From positions 1-53,219 of the forward strand of contig JASMHE010000005.1 of assembly GCA_030750865.1 (NCBI GenBank): a DNA stretch of 53,219 nucleotides, read 5' to 3'. Made by a program: the position numbers and the translations under genes. Every line of letters begins with the position of its first letter. Position 1 is the stretch's first letter. The stretch comes from Alphaproteobacteria bacterium. Its GTDB lineage: Bacteria > Pseudomonadota > Alphaproteobacteria > Micavibrionales > Micavibrionaceae. Positions 1 through 8,825 of the stretch are shown here, piece by piece. The notes beneath the pieces are model-generated. The model was not told where the DNA came from, ran no database searches, and was given only the letters and a program-made list of their open reading frames with translations.

Positions 1-62
1 ATCTCTACCTCGCGTAAGATTTTGATGATTTCCTCTGTTTTGTATCTCTTGCCTCGGCTCAT
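1..62 (-). CDS. IS3-type transposase OrfA, N-terminal fragment cut by window edge
   Basis: Reading leftward from an ATG at position 62, the first 20 codons give MSRGKRYKTEEIIKILREVE. This matches the usual start of IS3-family OrfA proteins, where a short basic N-terminus leads into the first helix of a helix-turn-helix that binds the element's ends. A strong Shine-Dalgarno (GAAAGGAGA) lies just upstream on the minus strand, around positions 70-78. The rest of the gene lies outside the window. With the terminal repeat at 115-140 it marks the upstream end of an insertion sequence that enters the window from the left. It differs in sequence from the element at the right edge. The family call rests on only 20 residues. 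Confidence 0.6.
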   Translation of the reverse strand, partial: MSRGKRYKTEEIIKILREVE

Positions 63-114
63 AATCTGTCTCCTTTCATAAAGACTTTTATAAACCAATT
101 CCTAACTCAAAAAA

Positions 115-140
115 TGGACCGATTTTAGGGGGCAAGGTCA
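115..140 (-). repeat. Putative terminal inverted repeat of the left IS element
   Basis: On the minus strand this 26-bp segment starts TGACCTTGCCCCC and ends GGTCCA. It sits between the transposase start and the truncated integrase. The matching repeat at the other end of the element is not in the window, so its status as an inverted repeat is inferred. Confidence 0.45.
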
Positions 141-1244
141 CCCCTTGTCCTTCTTATCAATCTCGGACAACATCAACGCAATTTCATCTTTACTAAAGGC
201 TTCTCGCTTATTCTTCTTACTGTCTTTAAGCCCCATAGAGGCAAATGGGTTCTCCTTAATGTACTTATTCTGAACAGACCATGTACAGAAAGAGCTATAG
301 ACTTGTAGGTATTTATTGATACTACCGTTAGACAGCTTACTTAATTCAAGCTCTGCACATACTTTGATTTGTTCATGCAAGGGTAAGTCTTTTGTCTCTT
401 TTAACTTTGATCTGTTTGTTGGTGTCCCCATAAGAGCTTCTTTAACCTTACGAGCCGCATCGCCATCAATACGAAGGAAATCATACCCCTCGCCTAAGAA
501 CTCAATCAAATAATTCAAACACGACACGCGCTCTTCTGTGGCACGTATACCCCACGTTCCTGTTCGCTCCATATCAGCCAGATACTTTTCTACAATGACT
601 GAGAGTTTATACTCAGGCTTAGCAAGCTCCTTAACCTTGTGTCCCCGTATATCCCGCCGAAATTCTCCAAACGAATAATTACGTACCTCAAGATTGTAGC
701 TCAACAAAGCATCAAAGTAGTTCCGCAAAGCGTATTTATACTCTTCAAGAAGAATAGAGTATTCCTTTCCACCCTCATCCAATATCAAGTCAAACCGCCC
801 TTGTATTTTGCCCAAAGTCTCTTTGATACTTAACTCTTTTGGAATGTCGTCATCATCCATAAACAAATTGCCATGTATCTCGTCACGATTTGTATTTATA
901 GCGTCACGAATCTTATCAAGCTCACGCTCAATGCGGTAAACATTCTCAGCAGGTAATGGCCCATCCTGATCTATACGTTTCTTAGCCCGCCCCAATACTT
1001 CAGCAAAGTAGCCCTTAAGCATAGAAACAATCTCAGCATGAGATAAATGTTGATTTTGAATATTTTGCGTCATAATACATCCATGATATTCCAGCACCTT
1101 TGATAAGTACAATGCTTCTTTTGAGTTACGCGTACCAAGTGACAACTTAATATATACGGTATTCAGTCCTTGAGAATCATTCACAGGGTAACGGAAGTAA
1201 TAAATGTGATGTCTGGATAGGCTCAAATAGGTTGGATTTTTCAT
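138..1244 (-). pseudogene. Tyrosine recombinase/integrase, C-terminus lost to IS insertion
   Basis: The product would be 368 residues. The N-terminal 50 residues (YLSLSRHHIYYFRYP, then LSLGTRNSKEAL) look like the DUF6538-type arm-binding region of site-specific integrases. Residues of about 215-330 resemble the SAM-like core-binding domain, with LSKLSNGSINKYLQVYSSFC followed by KENPFASMGL. The catalytic domain would begin at about residue 348 (REAFSKDEIALML), but the frame stops 20 residues later. The whole R...HxxR...Y active site is therefore missing. The TGA stop lies inside the presumed terminal repeat of the left IS element. The gene starts 76 bp from a tRNA gene and reads away from it, the usual arrangement for an integrase beside its attachment site. 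The protein is very probably inactive as a recombinase. Confidence 0.8.
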
Positions 1245-1320
1245 GCATAATGTCCCACTTTAATGGCTCACCGCCATCAGCCAGACATAAATACATGGAA
1301 TAAAAGGACTTTTAGAAAAA

Positions 1321-1398
1321 TGGTGGGCCCGGAGGGACTTGAACCCCCGACCAATCCGTTATGAGCGGACTGCTCTAAACCAACTGAGCTACAGGCCC
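1321..1398 (-). tRNA. tRNA with CAU anticodon (Ile2 or elongator Met)
   Basis: On the minus strand the gene starts GGGCCTGTAGCTCAG and ends CGGGCCCACCA, so CCA is encoded. The seven-base acceptor stem pairs GGGCCTG with CGGGCCC (one G-U), and the anticodon stem is GTCCG/CGGAT around the loop CTCATAA, giving anticodon CAT. The T arm is GGGGG-TTCAAGT-CCCTC. The D loop has one more base than usual, so the gene is 78 nt long. A CAU anticodon fits elongator Met, or Ile2 whose C34 is changed to lysidine; sequence alone does not settle which. It lacks initiator features such as three G-C pairs at the base of the anticodon stem. It adjoins an integrase and is the likely integration site. Confidence 0.9.
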
Positions 1399-1571
1399 CG
1401 ACCATTTATACTGCGCTACGCGTGAACACGTAACCATATGGCTATATCATTGAACATATCGACAAGGCAATAGCGCATATCACAAAACAGTAGACAAACG
1501 GCCTCCAAACAGCCCCTCGCATTTTTCATATTTTTCTTTACAGGTTATGGAAAGTATGAAAGGCTATCGTC

Positions 1572-1880
1572 ATGGTTGATACAGGATACCCATCAGAATA
1601 TGGCGGCACGTTACGTGCAAAATTCATCAGCGCTGCAAAACGGCAAGATGGAAAAGCGCCGCGCGTTTTCAAAAATCCGGAGGAACTGGCCAGAGACACG
1701 GTCCGCGCCTGTAACGCGGGTGCCCTGCTCCACTTGCTTGTCGCCGAAGCCCTTGATCTTGGCATTCGTACCAAGAAAATTCACCAGACATTACGCAATG
1801 TCAAGCAATCGGAAATCACAGGCGTGTGCCGCAAGATCATTGCAGAACACGAGAAGTACCGTTTTTTCGATTTTCACTAA
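1572..1880 (+). CDS. Small hypothetical protein
   Basis: The 102-residue product is not one I recognise. It is mixed and charged with several likely helices (EELARDTVRACNAGALLHLL, then VAEALDLGIRTKKIHQTL), has no signal peptide or membrane segment, and has codon use like its neighbours. The start at 1572 is fixed by an in-frame stop five codons upstream, and a weak GAAAGG lies about 8 bases before it. It is convergent with rpoD, whose stop is 88 bp beyond this gene's stop. A longer overlapping frame to 2001 was not preferred because its composition is not protein-like. Confidence 0.55.
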   Translation: MVDTGYPSEYGGTLRAKFISAAKRQDGKAPRVFKNPEELARDTVRACNAGALLHLLVAEALDLGIRTKKIHQTLRNVKQSEITGVCRKIIAEHEKYRFFDFH

Positions 1881-1968
1881 TTCAATTTCAACAAAGACTA
1901 ACACGCCAATGAGTGGCCGTAAGCGCCAACGAGAACTCACGTCAGGGTATGCGCGTACCATGCACGCA

Positions 1969-3954
1969 TTATGTGTCGAGGAAGCTGCGCAATTTGCGTG
2001 AACGGCTTGGGTGTTTCAGCTTACGCAGGGCTTTGGCTTCGATCTGACGAATACGTTCGCGCGTCACGTTGAACTGCTGACCGACTTCTTCCAGTGTGTG
2101 GTCTGTGTTCATGCCAATCCCGAAACGCATACGCAATACGCGCTCTTCACGCGGTGTCAGCGATGCCAGAACGCGTGTTGTTGTTTCACGCAAGTTCGAG
2201 TGAATCGCACTTTCGACCGGCAAAATCGCATTCTTATCTTCGATGAAATCACCCAGACTCGAATCTTCTTCGTCACCGATTGGTGTTTCCATTGAAACCG
2301 GCTCTTTCGCGATTTTCATCACTTTACGCACCTTGTCCAACGGCATATGCAGACGTTCGGCCAGCTCTTCCGGTGTTGGCTCCCGCCCGATTTCATGCAT
2401 CATCTGGCGTGATGTGCGCACCAGCTTGTTGATGGTTTCGATCATATGCACAGGAATACGGATCGTGCGCGCCTGATCCGCGATAGAGCGCGTAATCGCC
2501 TGACGAATCCACCACGTCGCATAGGTCGAGAATTTATAACCGCGACGATATTCGAACTTATCAACGGCCTTCATAAGACCGATATTGCCTTCCTGAATCA
2601 GGTCAAGGAACTGCAAGCCGCGGTTCGTGTATTTCTTGGCAATCGAGATCACAAGACGCAGGTTCGCTTCGACCATTTCCTTTTTGGCACGCGCGGCTTC
2701 GCGTTCACCTTTTTGAACAGTCGATACAATACGGCGGAACTCGCCAAGCGGCAAACCGGCTTCGTCGGCAATCATGCCGATTTGGTCGCGCGTTTCAATA
2801 ATTTCGCCTTCATGCGTTTCCGAGAACTTCTTCCATGCTTTGTTAATTTTGGCAACACGGGACAGCCACGCCGGATCAAGCTCGGACCCGAAATATTCAT
2901 CCATGAAGTTCTGACGATCCACACCGCAATCAACAGCCTTGCGGAACATCTGCCCTTCCAGACTGACCAGCGAGCGGTTGATCTTGTACAAACGCTCGAT
3001 CAATTGTTCGATACGGGCATTGTTCAATCTGACTTCGTTCATCAGATCGACCATGTCTTTTTTCAGGCCTTCATATTTTTTGTTTACGGCATCGCTTGGG
3101 TCCTTGCCTTTGACCAGCGCGTCCAGCCGTTCCTGCTGGACCTTTTGCATTTTTTTGTATGTTTTCTGGATGTGACCGAAATTCTCGAATACTTGCGGCA
3201 GAAGCTCTTCTTCCATTGCCGACAATGACATGTTGCTTTCTTCCGCATCATCATCATCGTCATCAGATTCTGAATCGTCGGAATCCTTATCGCCATCGGC
3301 TGACTCATCGGAATCATCACCCTCTTCCGCAACGTCTTCGTCCTCTTCGACTTCCTCGTCACCGTCACTATAGGTCGCATCAAGGTCGATAACTTCGCGC
3401 AGCAAAATATCGCCGTTCTGGAGGGCCTGATACCAGGCAATCAATGATTCAATCGCAAGCGGACTTTCACAAATGCCGCCGATCATCATTTCTTTGCCGG
3501 CTTCGATCCGTTTGGCGATCGCAATTTCGCCCTCACGGGACAGCAGTTCCACCGTTCCCATCTCGCGCAGATACATCCGCACAGGGTCGTCCGTACGACC
3601 GGAATCGTCCGCCGCAATATTACCACCGGCTTCGTAATCGCCGCCATCGACATCATCATCGTCGTCATCACTATCCGCGATGACACCGGCATCATCACCG
3701 GACTCAATATCATCTTCATTTTCGACGACCTGCACACCCTTGTCGGTCAAGTGCGCAATCGCGTCTTCGATCTGCTCGGGCGAATAATCACCGGCAGGCA
3801 ATTCCGAATTCACCTCATCCAACGTCAGAAAGCCGCTTCCTTTGCCTTTTTTCAAAAGCGCTTTCAATACGTCCTTCAAGTCCGAATCCGACTTTTTCTC
3901 TGAACTTTTTGATTTTGTTGTCTTTTTTGTCTCTTTTTGCTTAGCCACACTCAA
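1969..3954 (-). CDS. rpoD: RNA polymerase primary sigma factor RpoD (sigma-70)
   Basis: The 661-residue product is the housekeeping sigma factor, which directs RNA polymerase to -35/-10 promoters. Region 1.1 is at residues of about 25-80. Region 1.2 follows at about 122-155 ([20 protein letters not shown]). Residues 195-240 are a run of Asp/Glu/Ser in the non-conserved region. The sigma-70 family domain follows. Regions 2.1-2.4 start at about residue 428 ([20 protein letters not shown], then [17 protein letters not shown]). Region 4.2 near the end has the helix-turn-helix [20 protein letters not shown]. Length is normal for alphaproteobacteria. It is the last gene of the yqeY-dnaG-rpoD cluster, 112 bp after dnaG. 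Confidence 0.98.
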   Translation of the reverse strand: MSVAKQKETKKTTKSKSSEKKSDSDLKDVLKALLKKGKGSGFLTLDEVNSELPAGDYSPEQIEDAIAHLTDKGVQVVENEDDIESGDDAGVIADSDDDDDDVDGGDYEAGGNIAADDSGRTDDPVRMYLREMGTVELLSREGEIAIAKRIEAGKEMMIGGICESPLAIESLIAWYQALQNGDILLREVIDLDATYSDGDEEVEEDEDVAEEGDDSDESADGDKDSDDSESDDDDDDAEESNMSLSAMEEELLPQVFENFGHIQKTYKKMQKVQQERLDALVKGKDPSDAVNKKYEGLKKDMVDLMNEVRLNNARIEQLIERLYKINRSLVSLEGQMFRKAVDCGVDRQNFMDEYFGSELDPAWLSRVAKINKAWKKFSETHEGEIIETRDQIGMIADEAGLPLGEFRRIVSTVQKGEREAARAKKEMVEANLRLVISIAKKYTNRGLQFLDLIQEGNIGLMKAVDKFEYRRGYKFSTYATWWIRQAITRSIADQARTIRIPVHMIETINKLVRTSRQMMHEIGREPTPEELAERLHMPLDKVRKVMKIAKEPVSMETPIGDEEDSSLGDFIEDKNAILPVESAIHSNLRETTTRVLASLTPREERVLRMRFGIGMNTDHTLEEVGQQFNVTRERIRQIEAKALRKLKHPSRSRKLRSFLDT

Positions 3955-4066
3955 TGTCCGACACTCTGATGTTAAAATTTATTTTTGTCACACGCTTACA
4001 ATGCGAATCAAACCATATAAATTTATAGATTTTCTGGCACTTTTCCAGAGAAAATCCGCATTCCAA

Positions 4067-5938
4067 TCAATCTTCTTTGTTTTGCCCCAACTTCCTTAGC
4101 GCCAGCATACGCTCTTCTATTTCTGCGCTAAAGTCCTGCGCAAGGGCTTTTCCAGCATCCTGTATCTCTTTCGCGACAGCCTCATCATGCATAATCGCCA
4201 TCATTTTATCCCAACCGTCAAACACATCTGCAATATCCGATTCGGGACGACAGAATGCAGCATGAGTGTATATAGCATTCGAGCATAGAGAATCAAGCTC
4301 TGATTGATATCCGGCCTCGGATAATTTCGCCTGCAGGACCTCGGATTTCATCTCGCTTTCTTCTTCAGCGAAACAGGCAATCACCATATCCCGCATTTCG
4401 GCAAAACGGTTATTTTCAAAAGACAGCGTCATCAAATCATCTTCCACCCGCTCCAACAAGGCCGGATGATTGATCGCCGCCACCAACAAAACCTGCCCGA
4501 TCAAACGGCTTTTGGACACTACCGGACGGCGCAACTGCACGCCTTGCCCCTGACGGGCATCACGCCCTGCACCGCCCCCGAAGCCGCCGCGACCGCCTTT
4601 GCCTTTACCTTGCCCGCCGAAGCCGCCCTGCCCGCGGAAATGATGGTATAGCTTATCCCGAAACACTTGCTTGTAATAATGCTGGACCGTCCGGTTTGAA
4701 ATCCGCGTGGTCATATCATCCATAATCTTGGTCAGACCGGCCCGTTCTTCCGGTGTTTTGAAGCTGCGGCCCTGCGTATAATAATTCCAGATAAAGTCCA
4801 CAAGCGGCAATGCCCCTTCCATCACCTTGCGAAAAGCCTGCGCGCCGCTCCCTTTTATCAAACTGTCAGGGTCTTGCCCGTCCGGCAGAAAAGCGATCTT
4901 CGCACTATGATCGGGTTGCAACAGTGGCAAGATATTTTCACACGCCCGAAACGCCGCACGGCGGCCTGCATTATCGCCATCAAAACACAGCACAGGCACT
5001 TTGCTGTCCGCCGGTATCATTTTCCACAATTTCAGAATTTGTTCATCCGTCAATGCCGTGCCCATTGGCGCAACCGCCCCGCGAAAACCGCCTTCGACAC
5101 AGGCCATCACATCGACATAACCCTCCACGACAATCAGGCTATGTCCGTCAACAGCGGCCTGACGGGCTTGTGATTCACCATAGAGCATCCGTCCTTTGTG
5201 AAAGATACTGCTGTCGCTGGAATTCATGTATTTTGCGGGCGTGTAATCCCCCCGCTCCGGCGGGCGCAAATGATCGGGCAATATGCGTCCGCCAAAAGCA
5301 ACAATACGGCCGCGCATATCCATCACGGGAAACATGATACGATCCCGGAAAAACGCGTAGAACGAGCCGTCGCGCTGTGATTTCCGCAAGAGCCCTGCAT
5401 CCAGCATTTGCTGTTCGGTATATCCTTTTTCTTTTAACACCCCGATAATTTTGTGACGGTCGGCAGGCGAAAAGCCGATCCGGAAAGAACGCATCAGATC
5501 TTCGGACATGCCGCGTTCTTTCAAATAACGGCGCGCAACATCGGCCTCGGATGATTGCAGATAGTCTTCAAAATACTTCGTCGCATCTTCCATCAGGCTA
5601 TACAGGCTTTTTTCCTGCCGCGCCTTCTGCACCTCTTGCGGCGATTGCTGCGGCACTTGCATACCGGCTTCCGCCGCAAGGCTTTCAATCGCATCAATGA
5701 ATGATAAATTATCGTGCTGGATCACAAAGTTGATCACATCGCCATGCGCGCCACACCCGAAACAATGATAAAACTGTTTGTCATCATTGACGGTAAAAGA
5801 CGGTGTCTTTTCATTGTGAAACGGGCAACACCCCTTGAACTCACGCCCTGCCCGCGTCAAGCGTACACGCTTACCGATAACATCGGAAAGCGTCAAACGA
5901 TCGCGCAGTTCATTCAAAAAACGTGGTGGTATGGACAT
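4067..5938 (-). CDS. dnaG: DNA primase DnaG
   Basis: The 623-residue product makes RNA primers at the replication fork. The N-terminal CHC2 zinc finger is complete, with ligands near C38, H41, C59 and C62 (CCPFHNEKTPSF, then FYHCFGCG). The DnaG core and Toprim domain follow, with the typical LIVVEGYVDVMA and VLCFDGDNAGRRAA motifs. A glycine-rich linker (about residues 435-465, with GGFGG repeats) separates the core from the C-terminal helicase-binding domain, which ends near LALRKLGQNKED. The start lies 27 bp after the yqeY stop, indicating one operon with yqeY upstream and rpoD downstream. Confidence 0.98.
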   Translation of the reverse strand: MSIPPRFLNELRDRLTLSDVIGKRVRLTRAGREFKGCCPFHNEKTPSFTVNDDKQFYHCFGCGAHGDVINFVIQHDNLSFIDAIESLAAEAGMQVPQQSPQEVQKARQEKSLYSLMEDATKYFEDYLQSSEADVARRYLKERGMSEDLMRSFRIGFSPADRHKIIGVLKEKGYTEQQMLDAGLLRKSQRDGSFYAFFRDRIMFPVMDMRGRIVAFGGRILPDHLRPPERGDYTPAKYMNSSDSSIFHKGRMLYGESQARQAAVDGHSLIVVEGYVDVMACVEGGFRGAVAPMGTALTDEQILKLWKMIPADSKVPVLCFDGDNAGRRAAFRACENILPLLQPDHSAKIAFLPDGQDPDSLIKGSGAQAFRKVMEGALPLVDFIWNYYTQGRSFKTPEERAGLTKIMDDMTTRISNRTVQHYYKQVFRDKLYHHFRGQGGFGGQGKGKGGRGGFGGGAGRDARQGQGVQLRRPVVSKSRLIGQVLLVAAINHPALLERVEDDLMTLSFENNRFAEMRDMVIACFAEEESEMKSEVLQAKLSEAGYQSELDSLCSNAIYTHAAFCRPESDIADVFDGWDKMMAIMHDEAVAKEIQDAGKALAQDFSAEIEERMLALRKLGQNKED

Positions 5939-5965
5939 GATCTCAAGACCCTAGCAAAAAGGATC

Positions 5966-6427
5966 TTAAGACGCGAGTCTCTGTTTCACCAGATTGCTGG
6001 CTTTCCCCATATCAATCTGTCCGGCATAGCGCGCTTTCAGCTCCGCCATGACTTTACCCATATCGCGGATATCATTTGCACCGACTTCGGTCACCAGCGA
6101 ATCAATCGCGCCGACCACTTCGCTTTCATCAAGCTGTTTTGGCAGGAAAGATTTGATCACTTCGATTTCTTTATCTTCGCGCTCTGCCAATTCCGGACGA
6201 CCTGCATCCGCATAGGTTTTCGAAGATTCCTGACGCTGTTTGATCATCGACTGCAACAAAGACAGAATTTCCTGGTCCGATATGCCGTCATTATTACCTT
6301 TGGAACGCGCTTCAATGTCACGATCCTTGATCGCCGCCGTAATCAAACGTATCGTTGACATTGCAATCTGGTTCTTTTCCTTCAGCGCTGTTTTCAACGC
6401 CTCTTTTAATTCTGTCCTCTTATCCAC
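5966..6427 (-). CDS. GatB/YqeY domain protein
   Basis: The 153-residue product matches the YqeY family in length and sequence: KRTELKEALKTALKEKNQIA at the start, STIRLITAAIKDRDIEAR, then SFLPKQLDESEVVGAIDSLV and MGKVMAELKARYAGQIDMGK. The family shares its fold with the C-terminal tRNA-binding domain of GatB in the tRNA-dependent amidotransferase. The role of the free-standing protein is not well established. It heads the yqeY-dnaG-rpoD cluster and is divergent from carA, with 94 bp between the starts. This arrangement is common in alphaproteobacteria. Confidence 0.93.
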   Translation of the reverse strand: MDKRTELKEALKTALKEKNQIAMSTIRLITAAIKDRDIEARSKGNNDGISDQEILSLLQSMIKQRQESSKTYADAGRPELAEREDKEIEVIKSFLPKQLDESEVVGAIDSLVTEVGANDIRDMGKVMAELKARYAGQIDMGKASNLVKQRLAS

Positions 6428-6521
6428 TTTTTTACATTCCTTGTATTTTTTTGCTTTTCTTTTCGGGTCAAACTCATTATCTGTATTGTTCTAGCGTAAC
6501 CTTTTAGCTAGAAAATGAAAA

Positions 6522-7685
6522 ATGACATCTATTCATAATGTAAAACAGCCTTCAAATGCAACAGCTGTTATTGTAACAGCCACAGGCGATATCTTCTGGG
6601 GCCGTGGTCTTGGCGCAGAAACGACACGCGTCGGTGAAATCTGCTTCAACACATCAATGACCGGCTATCAGGAAATCCTGACAGACCCCAGCTATGCCGG
6701 ACAAATCATTACATTTACATTCCCGCATATCGGCAATGTCGGCACCAATGACGAAGATATCGAAACACGGACACCGCATTCACGCGGCGCGATCATCCGC
6801 GAAGATATTACCACGCCATCAAACTGGCGCGCGAACGCGCATTTCGATGCCTGGCTCAAAGAACATGACTTGCCAGCCATCGCCGGCGTTGATACACGCG
6901 CCATGACACAGGCCATTCGCGATAACGGCGCCCCGAACGGCGTCATTTGTTACAATGCCGACGGCAAATTCGATCTTGAGGCGCTGCACAAACAAGCCAA
7001 AGAATGGCCGGGACTGGAAGGTATGGACCTTGCGACCGAAGTCAGCTGCGATGCCCCCTATGAATGGTCACAAGCCGGATGGACATTAGCCGAAGGCTAT
7101 AACGACAATGACGAAGCCACACATCACATCGTTGCGATCGACTTTGGCTCGAAACTCAATATTCTGCGCTGTTTGGCCCAGCAAAATTGTAAGGTGACTG
7201 TTGTCCCTGCAAAAACCAGCGCCGAAGAGATTTTGGCACTGAACCCTGACGGTATTTTCCTGTCAAACGGACCGGGCGACCCCGCTGCCACGGGCGAATA
7301 TGCAATCCCGACGATCCGTAAACTGGTCGAAAGCGGCAAACCGATTTTCGGCATTTGCCTCGGACACCAGCTTCTGTCACTGGCGCTTGGTGCAAAAACG
7401 GGCAAAATGCATCTGGGACATCGTGGTGCAAACCACCCTGTCAAAGACGTACAGACCGGCCGTGTTGAAATCACAAGCCAGAATCACGGCTTCCAAGTGC
7501 TGTCAGACAGCCTGCCCGATGATGTCGAACAGACGCATGTCAGCCTGTTTGATAATTCGAACGAAGGCATCCGCCTGAAAGGCAAGCCGGTATTCTCTGT
7601 GCAATACCACCCCGAAGCATCGCCGGGGCCGCATGATAGCCATTATTTGTTTGAAAAATTTATCGACCTGATCAAAGCCGCCTAG
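6522..7685 (+). CDS. carA: Carbamoyl-phosphate synthase small subunit
   Basis: The 387-residue product is the glutaminase subunit that passes ammonia to CarB for carbamoyl phosphate synthesis, the first step shared by arginine and pyrimidine synthesis. The N-terminal CPSase small-chain domain has FNTSMTGYQEILTDPSYAGQ. The C-terminal class I glutamine amidotransferase has the nucleophile C279 in FGICLGHQLLSLALG and the His/Glu pair H363 and E365 in QYHPEASPGP. Length is normal. Its partner carB begins 1.1 kb downstream, with two opposite-strand genes between them. Confidence 0.98.
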   Translation: MTSIHNVKQPSNATAVIVTATGDIFWGRGLGAETTRVGEICFNTSMTGYQEILTDPSYAGQIITFTFPHIGNVGTNDEDIETRTPHSRGAIIREDITTPSNWRANAHFDAWLKEHDLPAIAGVDTRAMTQAIRDNGAPNGVICYNADGKFDLEALHKQAKEWPGLEGMDLATEVSCDAPYEWSQAGWTLAEGYNDNDEATHHIVAIDFGSKLNILRCLAQQNCKVTVVPAKTSAEEILALNPDGIFLSNGPGDPAATGEYAIPTIRKLVESGKPIFGICLGHQLLSLALGAKTGKMHLGHRGANHPVKDVQTGRVEITSQNHGFQVLSDSLPDDVEQTHVSLFDNSNEGIRLKGKPVFSVQYHPEASPGPHDSHYLFEKFIDLIKAA

Positions 7686-7732
7686 CCATCACATAACGGC
7701 TGAGTATTTGCGTCATGTCATGACAATGCCGT

Positions 7733-8050
7733 TTATTCAGCGGCATACAGAACGGCGGCCTCTTCTCTGGCCAAATATCGATTGCGCTTATAGAGGGTCA
7801 CACTGATAATCAAAACATGACACACCAGATTCATGCCGGATGTCAAAGCAAACAGCCCGTCTTGCAAAGCAAAGACAGCATAACCGAAGCTGATCGCCCA
7901 TGTTGCTGTCCAGATATACCATGTCATCAGCGAAATTGATTTCGGCACATCACTCAACTTCAAAAGCGTGATCATCTGCGGCAAAAAACCAATCAGCCCG
8001 ACAAGCGGCACAACCGGATATATGTATGTGAAAAATTCCCCTTCTGTCAT
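7733..8050 (-). CDS. PQ-loop / SemiSWEET-like membrane protein
   Basis: The 105-residue product has three hydrophobic segments, as expected for a bacterial half-transporter that works as a dimer. The first carries the PQ motif (GLIGFLPQMITLLKLSDVPK) followed by SISLMTWYIWTATWAISFG, which is the SemiSWEET/PQ-loop signature. The third segment is at about residues 68-88. Family members move sugars or other small solutes across the inner membrane; the substrate here is unknown. It lies 35 bp after the stop of the upstream minus-strand gene, so the two may be co-transcribed, and it sits between carA and carB on the opposite strand. Confidence 0.75.
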   Translation of the reverse strand: MTEGEFFTYIYPVVPLVGLIGFLPQMITLLKLSDVPKSISLMTWYIWTATWAISFGYAVFALQDGLFALTSGMNLVCHVLIISVTLYKRNRYLAREEAAVLYAAE

Positions 8051-8085
8051 GCAAACAGCATACAGGCAAATCCGTTAAGATACGG

Positions 8086-8601
8086 TTAAAGATCGTCCTC
8101 TTTATTCCCTTCCGGGCATGGTGCATAGTAAGGGTTATAACCGCGCGGCAAATATTTATGAACCGTGTCATGGTGCGGGTGCGATGCAAACATAAAATCT
8201 TCTTCCATCATATGATTTAAAAGCTCTACTTTTGTCAGCGTACACTTCAGATAAGCGGGTATTTCAGGGAAATACTGCATCCCCATTGCCGCAAAATGAT
8301 CATAAATCATCCGCCGGAATTGATTTTCCTCCAACCGCTTATTCTCGTAATAGCGGCGGTTATGATTATGCTTTAATTCGACATCCAGCGCCTCGACCTT
8401 ATGATCTTCGGACATCTCCATATGTTTAATGCGCACTTCGACAATGGCATGGTACCGCCCGCCCTTCAGGGTCGCCACATCCAGAACCTGTATATCGACT
8501 TCGTAAAAATCTGTGAAATACTCATACGCCTTTGCCATCGCCTTTGCCAAAGCGTCATCTTCGGAAATGTCAGAGAATTTTTCAATCACAATACGCTGCA
8601 C
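8086..8601 (-). CDS. Hypothetical protein, unrecognised family
   Basis: The 171-residue product is not one I recognise. The N-terminal half alternates short strands and a helix (QRIVIEKFSDIS, then GRYHAIVEVRIKHM), suggesting a small alpha/beta domain. The C-terminal half is rich in His, Tyr and Met (FMFASHPHHDTVHKYLPRGY, then NPYYAPCPEGN), possibly metal-binding. There is no signal peptide or membrane segment. It lies upstream of the PQ-loop gene and is divergent from carB, with a 224-bp intergenic region. Codon use matches its neighbours. Confidence 0.65.
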   Translation of the reverse strand: MQRIVIEKFSDISEDDALAKAMAKAYEYFTDFYEVDIQVLDVATLKGGRYHAIVEVRIKHMEMSEDHKVEALDVELKHNHNRRYYENKRLEENQFRRMIYDHFAAMGMQYFPEIPAYLKCTLTKVELLNHMMEEDFMFASHPHHDTVHKYLPRGYNPYYAPCPEGNKEDDL

Positions 8602-8762
8602 GTCATCACCATCCTTTCGCTTTAAACATGTCTATGCATAGCGTTTCACACATAATATATACCGCCCGCATCGAAATAAGGAGGTTTTTCCCGTTTTTAA
8701 ACCCCTTTTTTTGCGATTAATGTTTGATCCTCTCTATGAAATGGTTTACTACCTAATCTTCG

Positions 8763-8798
8763 GTATCAAACTTCTTTGATACTCCCTCACAGCGAGGG
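8763..8798 (+). promoter_or_regulatory. Paired hairpins in the carB leader
   Basis: Two adjacent perfect stems lie 28 bases upstream of the carB start. The first is GTATCAAA-CTTC-TTTGATAC (8763-8782) and the second is CCCTC-ACAGC-GAGGG (8784-8798). Neither is followed by a U tract, so they are not simple terminators. They may shape the mRNA leader; no function is shown. Confidence 0.4.
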
Positions 8799-8825
8799 TA
8801 AGCGTATACAAAGGTACCGAGAACC

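Larger units (their letters stand above)
1..140 (-). mobile_element. Edge of an IS3-family insertion sequence
   Basis: The segment holds the start of a transposase gene, its ribosome binding site, and at 115-140 a sequence that on the minus strand begins TGACCTTGCCCCC. It therefore has the TG...CA terminal form of IS3 elements. The neighbouring integrase reading frame is interrupted exactly here, and its stop codon TGA is the first three bases of the presumed element end. The far end of the element lies outside the window. The boundary is inferred from the frame break and the IS-like terminus; only one end can be seen. Confidence 0.6.

Noticed and set aside
1576-2001. A 141-residue plus-strand frame overlapping the 102-residue gene at 1572-1880
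   Set aside because: Its composition is Ser/Arg/Thr-rich and not protein-like, it runs into the 3' end of rpoD, and the other frame has better codon use.
8532-8720. A 62-residue plus-strand frame before carB ending in a Phe-rich run
   Set aside because: Considered as an attenuation leader peptide, but Phe codons do not fit carB control, and they arise from the T-rich stretch. It is mentioned only within the carB leader finding.
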